The position numbers were made by a program, and so were the translations under genes. A DNA stretch of 63,378 nucleotides. Source: Cyanobium sp. NIES-981 (lineage in GTDB: Bacteria; Cyanobacteriota; Cyanobacteriia; PCC-6307; Cyanobiaceae). Location: positions 1 through 63,378 of the forward strand of contig CAMDLO010000004.1 in assembly GCA_945901765.1 (NCBI GenBank). Direction: 5' to 3'. Below, piece by piece: positions 60,731 through 63,378 of this stretch; the stretch's first letter is position 1, and the number at the start of each line of letters is the position of its first letter. Under the pieces are notes generated by a model. The model worked only from the letters and a program-made list of their open reading frames with translations. It ran no database searches and was not told where the DNA came from.

Positions 60731-61168
60731 TCAGGAGCCGTAGCGCTCACCGCGGCTGGCACCACTTGCCGGGGTGGTGGTGCCCGCCGCTCCCGGTTCG
60801 GGTTGACGGAACAGATCGCCCAAATAGCGACCACAATCCGGATACTCGTTGGGGTTCTGTACAACGGCCTCGGTGATCAGCACGGCGGCGTGCTGGGGGG
60901 AGGTCTTGAACAGGGAGTCGCTCTGCCGCTTGATCACGGCGTAGGCCGCATCCCAGCTCACCTGATGGCTGTTGCCACTGTTGCGCATGAAGCAATAGAT
61001 CTGGGCCCCCTTGCTGCCGGCTTCCCGCTCCTGGGCCTGCAGCGGTGAGCCGGCGATCAGGCCGACAACCAGGGCCACTGGCAGAGCAGCAGTTGCCGCC
61101 AGGCGGTTCCAGACGGGCTGGTGGCTCTGGGGCAGGGGCTGAACGGGCTGGCGCGGGGCCATGACCAT
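60731..61168 (-). CDS. Secreted DUF6554-like protein
   Basis: 145 residues from ATG 61168. Signal peptide (AATAALPVALVVGLIAGSPLQAQ), then a conserved-looking core GAQIYCFMRNSGNSHQVSWDAAYAVIKRQ and LFKTSPQHAAVLITEAVVQNP with YPDCGRYLGDLF, which I recall as cyanobacterial DUF6554. Two Cys may form a disulfide. An upstream ATG at 61237 overlaps the AbrB stop as ATGA, the usual coupling arrangement, and may be the true start. Next gene starts 1 base after its stop. Confidence 0.7.
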   Translation of the reverse strand: MVMAPRQPVQPLPQSHQPVWNRLAATAALPVALVVGLIAGSPLQAQEREAGSKGAQIYCFMRNSGNSHQVSWDAAYAVIKRQSDSLFKTSPQHAAVLITEAVVQNPNEYPDCGRYLGDLFRQPEPGAAGTTTPASGASRGERYGS

Positions 61169-61233
61169 GGCTTCAGAACCGGAAGCAGGGCCCAACTTAT
61201 CGAGCGTTTCCGCCGTCGTCGAGGGTGGGACCA

Positions 61234-61749
61234 TCATCCGGGTGGTCCGGTCTGGGGCAGCACCAGCCGCACCAGCAGGGGCAGCACGATCAGCACGGTG
61301 ATCAGTCGGATCGCATGCAGCGCCGCCACAGACGCCCCCACCCCGAATTCCGCGCCGACCAGGCTCATGCCGCTGATTCCGCCAGGAGCGGCGCCGAGCA
61401 GGGCCACCACTGGATCGAGACCGAGCAGGCGGCTGCAGATCAGAGCCACCACCAGGCCAGTGATCACCAGGGTGAGCGTGATCAGAAGGGCCGGTCGCCA
61501 CAGTTGCCGCAGATCGTTCAGGGCCGCCGCTGTGATGCCGGTGCCGATCACGGTGCCGATGCCGATCTCCAGGGCGGTGCGGGTCCCTGTTGGCCAGCTG
61601 GCCGGCTCCAGGTTTCCCGTGAGACTGACCAGGCCAGCGGCCAGCAGGGCGCCGGCCAGGGGGGCGGCCGGTATGCCGGTGCGCAGTGCCAGCAGGCCTC
61701 CCACTGTGCCGGCGAGCACCGGGAGCAACAACGACCAGATCGCAGTCAT
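61234..61749 (-). CDS. AbrB-family membrane protein
   Basis: 171 residues, about half the size of full two-repeat AbrB (AimA-like) membrane proteins. Helices cover most of the chain: IWSLLLPVLAGTVGGLLAL, AALLAAGLVSLTG, ALEIGIGTVIGTGITAAAL, ALLITLTLVITGLVVALICS. The mark LLGAAPGGISGMSLVGAEFG is the AbrB duplication-domain motif. Probable transporter or regulator of unknown substrate (not the Bacillus AbrB DNA-binding protein). Its stop overlaps an upstream ATG of the DUF6554-like gene. Confidence 0.82.
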   Translation of the reverse strand: MTAIWSLLLPVLAGTVGGLLALRTGIPAAPLAGALLAAGLVSLTGNLEPASWPTGTRTALEIGIGTVIGTGITAAALNDLRQLWRPALLITLTLVITGLVVALICSRLLGLDPVVALLGAAPGGISGMSLVGAEFGVGASVAALHAIRLITVLIVLPLLVRLVLPQTGPPG

Positions 61750-61835
61750 GGCTCCATCATCGACGCCTGTGGGTCCGTCCCGGCTTGGCTGCCCGGTTTT
61801 TCTGTGTTGTCATCGGCATCATTCCCACAACCGCC

Positions 61836-62123
61836 ATGGGCTCTGAATCGTTCTCCTTTCGCATCACCCGCAGCGCTGAGGATCTGGCCCAGACCACGCA
61901 CGCCCTCTCTCAGCGCCTGGTCACCCTCGAGCAGCGTCTGGAAACCCTGGAGCTGGAGCTGCTGCGGCTCCAGGATTCCGCTGACAGCAGCGAACCGGAG
62001 CAACGCGACAGCCTGGAAACAGTGGAGCGCCTGATGCACGACTGTCGCTCCCTGCTGGGACTGGAGAGCGAGCCCGGGCTCACCCCGTCGGTCTCCGGTG
62101 CGGTGTTTGCCGAGGCAGCCTGA
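61836..62123 (+). CDS. Coiled-coil hypothetical protein
   Basis: 95 residues from ATG 61836: MGSESFSFRITRSAEDLAQ, then a heptad-rich coiled coil (TLEQRLETLELELLRLQD, about 31-48), and a helix SLETVERLMHDCRSLLGLE. Divergent from the AbrB gene. The upstream open part of the frame is left out as it is the shadow of that gene. Role unknown. Confidence 0.6.
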   Translation: MGSESFSFRITRSAEDLAQTTHALSQRLVTLEQRLETLELELLRLQDSADSSEPEQRDSLETVERLMHDCRSLLGLESEPGLTPSVSGAVFAEAA

Positions 62124-62182
62124 TGGGGTGATCGGTCCCCGGGTGGCCCCGCACACCTCGGGGGCTGGTCAGCAGTGGCAAA

Positions 62183-62494
62183 ATGAAAAGAAAGTCAGCT
62201 ATGGCTTTCCCGACCTCGCCCCACCGCTTCAATTCCAGCTTCAGCGCCGCCTCCGGTGCGTCTTCTTGCGGTTCTGGCGATCCGAGTCCACCCCCTTCCC
62301 ACCTGCCGACCACCACCGCGGCGGTCGGTTGCGCACCGTCAATCCGCGTAGGCGGCAGTGAAGGCGAGCATCGGCTGGAGAAACTGGAGTTTGCCCTGGC
62401 CGTTGCCCTCAGCCGCAAGGACACGGCCCGGGTGCAGAACCTGCGCGATCAGATTGATGCACTCGGTGGCAACGCTGAAGAGCCCGGTACTTGA
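62183..62494 (+). CDS. Small hypothetical protein with conserved-looking C-terminus
   Basis: 103 residues from ATG 62183 (ATG 62201 also in frame). First 60 residues are Ser/Pro-rich and low in structure. The end, RLEKLEFALAVALSRKDTARVQNLRDQIDALGG, is a helical pair resembling a UvrB/UvrC-type motif seen in small cyanobacterial proteins. The real start might be nearer that part. Function unknown. Confidence 0.5.
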   Translation: MKRKSAMAFPTSPHRFNSSFSAASGASSCGSGDPSPPPSHLPTTTAAVGCAPSIRVGGSEGEHRLEKLEFALAVALSRKDTARVQNLRDQIDALGGNAEEPGT

Positions 62495-63046
62495 CAGCAG
62501 TTCTCACCTCTCAGCCAAGGACGGCACAATCCAGGTTGATCCCAGCCATGCCGCTCAGATCAGCCAACCTTGATCCCGAAGCTGAGACACCCAGCTTCAA
62601 CGGGTTCTCAACGTCTGAAATCAACGCCTTGACCGTCTCAATGGTTATTATTGACGGAGGCATTTGTGGATTGACAGCTTTTGCTGGATGCTTAAAACCC
62701 TCCCATCGCTAACCAGCTCTTCGCTTGGCAGTTCAGACCACCTGATCCGGCTCGCGGGATTCTTATTGCCCCGCCGTATTCGGTTCAAGAGATGATCGCA
62801 GCGCTCCTTCAGGGTCCAACCCGTACCATTGCCGCACTTCAGACCATCGTCATGGCCTGGGCTCGAGCTTCAGGTTTCCGCACAGCTGGCTGCTGTTCTT
62901 CAGCGTCTGTGCTCGTTGCCTGCGGCCCTTTGTTCCCCACGGGCGTCTTCCGGTTGAAGCAGGCAGTCGGTTCCATCCGCAACACAGCGATGTCTGCTCC
63001 AGCTGCTTTCGATCCACTGTTGTCTGCTTGATTTCACTGGTTTGCC
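62495..63046. other. Gene-poor stretch with two doubtful small frames
   Basis: 552 bases of lower GC than the neighbours. One frame (62548-62712, plus) could encode 54 residues starting MPLRSANLDPEAETPSFN with a mildly hydrophobic middle VSMVIIDGGICGLTAFAG; another (62792-63031) gives 79 Ala/Cys/Ser-rich residues starting MIAALLQGPTRTIAAL. Neither has family marks or a clear ribosome-binding site. No RNA gene or repeat is evident. Confidence 0.35.
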
Positions 63047-63289
63047 ATGACCGTTACAGCGCGTAAGCCGCCTTCTGAGAAGCCGATATCGAACCCATCG
63101 GTGGGTCAGGCCATCAACAAGCCCCGCCTCGAGGCGGAGACGATGCTTCTGGACAAGCAGGCCCGTCTCGCTGCCGCCGCCGGTGACCTTGATCAGGCCG
63201 GCAGAGCCATACTTGCCCTGCTGGACTGTGAACGTCGTCTGGCTGGAGCGGGCCCTCAGGTGCTGCAACTGATCAAACCCCGCTCCTGA
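63047..63289 (+). CDS. Small helical hypothetical protein
   Basis: 80 residues, MTVTARKPPSEKPISNPSV, polar start, then a helix pair KQARLAAAAGDLDQAGRAILALLDCERRLAGAGPQVLQLIKPR. The pattern (helix, DLDQAGRAILAL, helix) looks constrained; I believe similar short proteins occur in other Synechococcus. No function known. Imperfect hairpin follows at 63307. Confidence 0.55.
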   Translation: MTVTARKPPSEKPISNPSVGQAINKPRLEAETMLLDKQARLAAAAGDLDQAGRAILALLDCERRLAGAGPQVLQLIKPRS

Positions 63290-63306
63290 AGCGTCTCGAC
63301 GCGGAT

Positions 63307-63327
63307 GGCGGTTCCGGGGGAACTGCC
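63307..63327 (+). terminator. Hairpin after the last gene
   Basis: GGCGGTTCC, loop GGG, GGAACTGCC: nine pairs with one G-T wobble, 18 bases past the stop of the 80-residue gene. No T-run follows, so it may only stabilise or weakly end the transcript. Confidence 0.35.
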
Positions 63328-63378
63328 TCAGCTCAGTGAGAAGGTTCGTGAGAACGTCAGCCCTGCAGCCTGATCCAG

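Noticed and set aside
62135-62165. Imperfect GC hairpin after the coiled-coil gene
   Set aside because: Bulged stem without T-run; such stems are frequent by chance at this GC.

Overview
The window is a dense, high-GC stretch of a unicellular alpha-cyanobacterial chromosome of the Synechococcus/Cyanobium type. The support is a bidomain sucrose-phosphate synthase, DUF3134, DUF502 and DUF1400 proteins, a TLP40/Cyp38-like cyclophilin, a pilB-pilT-pilC cluster beside grpE-dnaJ, and repeated HIP1 octamers (GCGATCGC). From dnaN (20,615) onward the order is dnaN, PRC-barrel protein, purL, purF, gyrA/parC-like, TPR protein, queG, DUF502, nusB, ftsY, PP2C, argH, RRM protein, dusA, grpE, dnaJ, TusA-like, rsgA, ebfC, murB, murC, gap2, thiL, cyclophilin, efp, accB, pdxA. 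As I recall it, this is the order at the start of marine picocyanobacterial genome records, so the replication origin probably lies just upstream of dnaN. No tRNA, rRNA, CRISPR array, prophage or insertion sequence was found.

Layout. 1-8.4 kb: end of an unknown gene, argG, DUF3134, mraY, purT, an LCP cell-envelope protein and sucrose-phosphate synthase. 8.4-11.5 kb: a secreted DUF1400 hydrolase, an orphan protein, and an AT-rich patch holding a ribbon-helix-helix regulator. 11.5-20.2 kb: uvrA, recN, an ABC1-family kinase, a stand-alone DUF1400 protein and thrC, ending in a clear terminator. 20.2-20.6 kb: a gene-free region with DnaA-box-like words. 20.6-40.5 kb: the dnaN-to-dusA block plus a BaiN-like flavoprotein. 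40.5-44.9 kb: type IV pilus motor genes, with pilT and pilC visibly poorer in GC than their neighbours. 44.9-56.9 kb: chaperones, sulfur carrier, ribosome GTPase, peptidoglycan, glycolysis, thiamine, EF-P, biotin and pyridoxal genes. 56.9-63.4 kb: less conserved genes, including a divergent HNH nuclease / SNF2 helicase pair, an AbrB-DUF6554-like operon and small orphan proteins.

Functionally this is mostly housekeeping: purine synthesis (purT, purL, purF), the last two arginine steps (argG, argH), peptidoglycan (mraY, murB, murC), repair and topology (uvrA, recN, gyrA-like), translation and export (efp, rsgA, nusB, ftsY, queG, dusA) and pilus motility or DNA uptake (pilB, pilT, pilC). No complete new multi-gene system can be demonstrated. 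The best leads are the origin-like region before dnaN, a nested inverted-repeat structure between gap2 and thiL, the orphan regulator with heptad repeats in its promoter, and the HNH/SNF2 pair.

All identifications are by reading motifs and by memory of families. Start codons were often moved inside longer open frames on homology or ribosome-binding-site grounds, as stated per entry.
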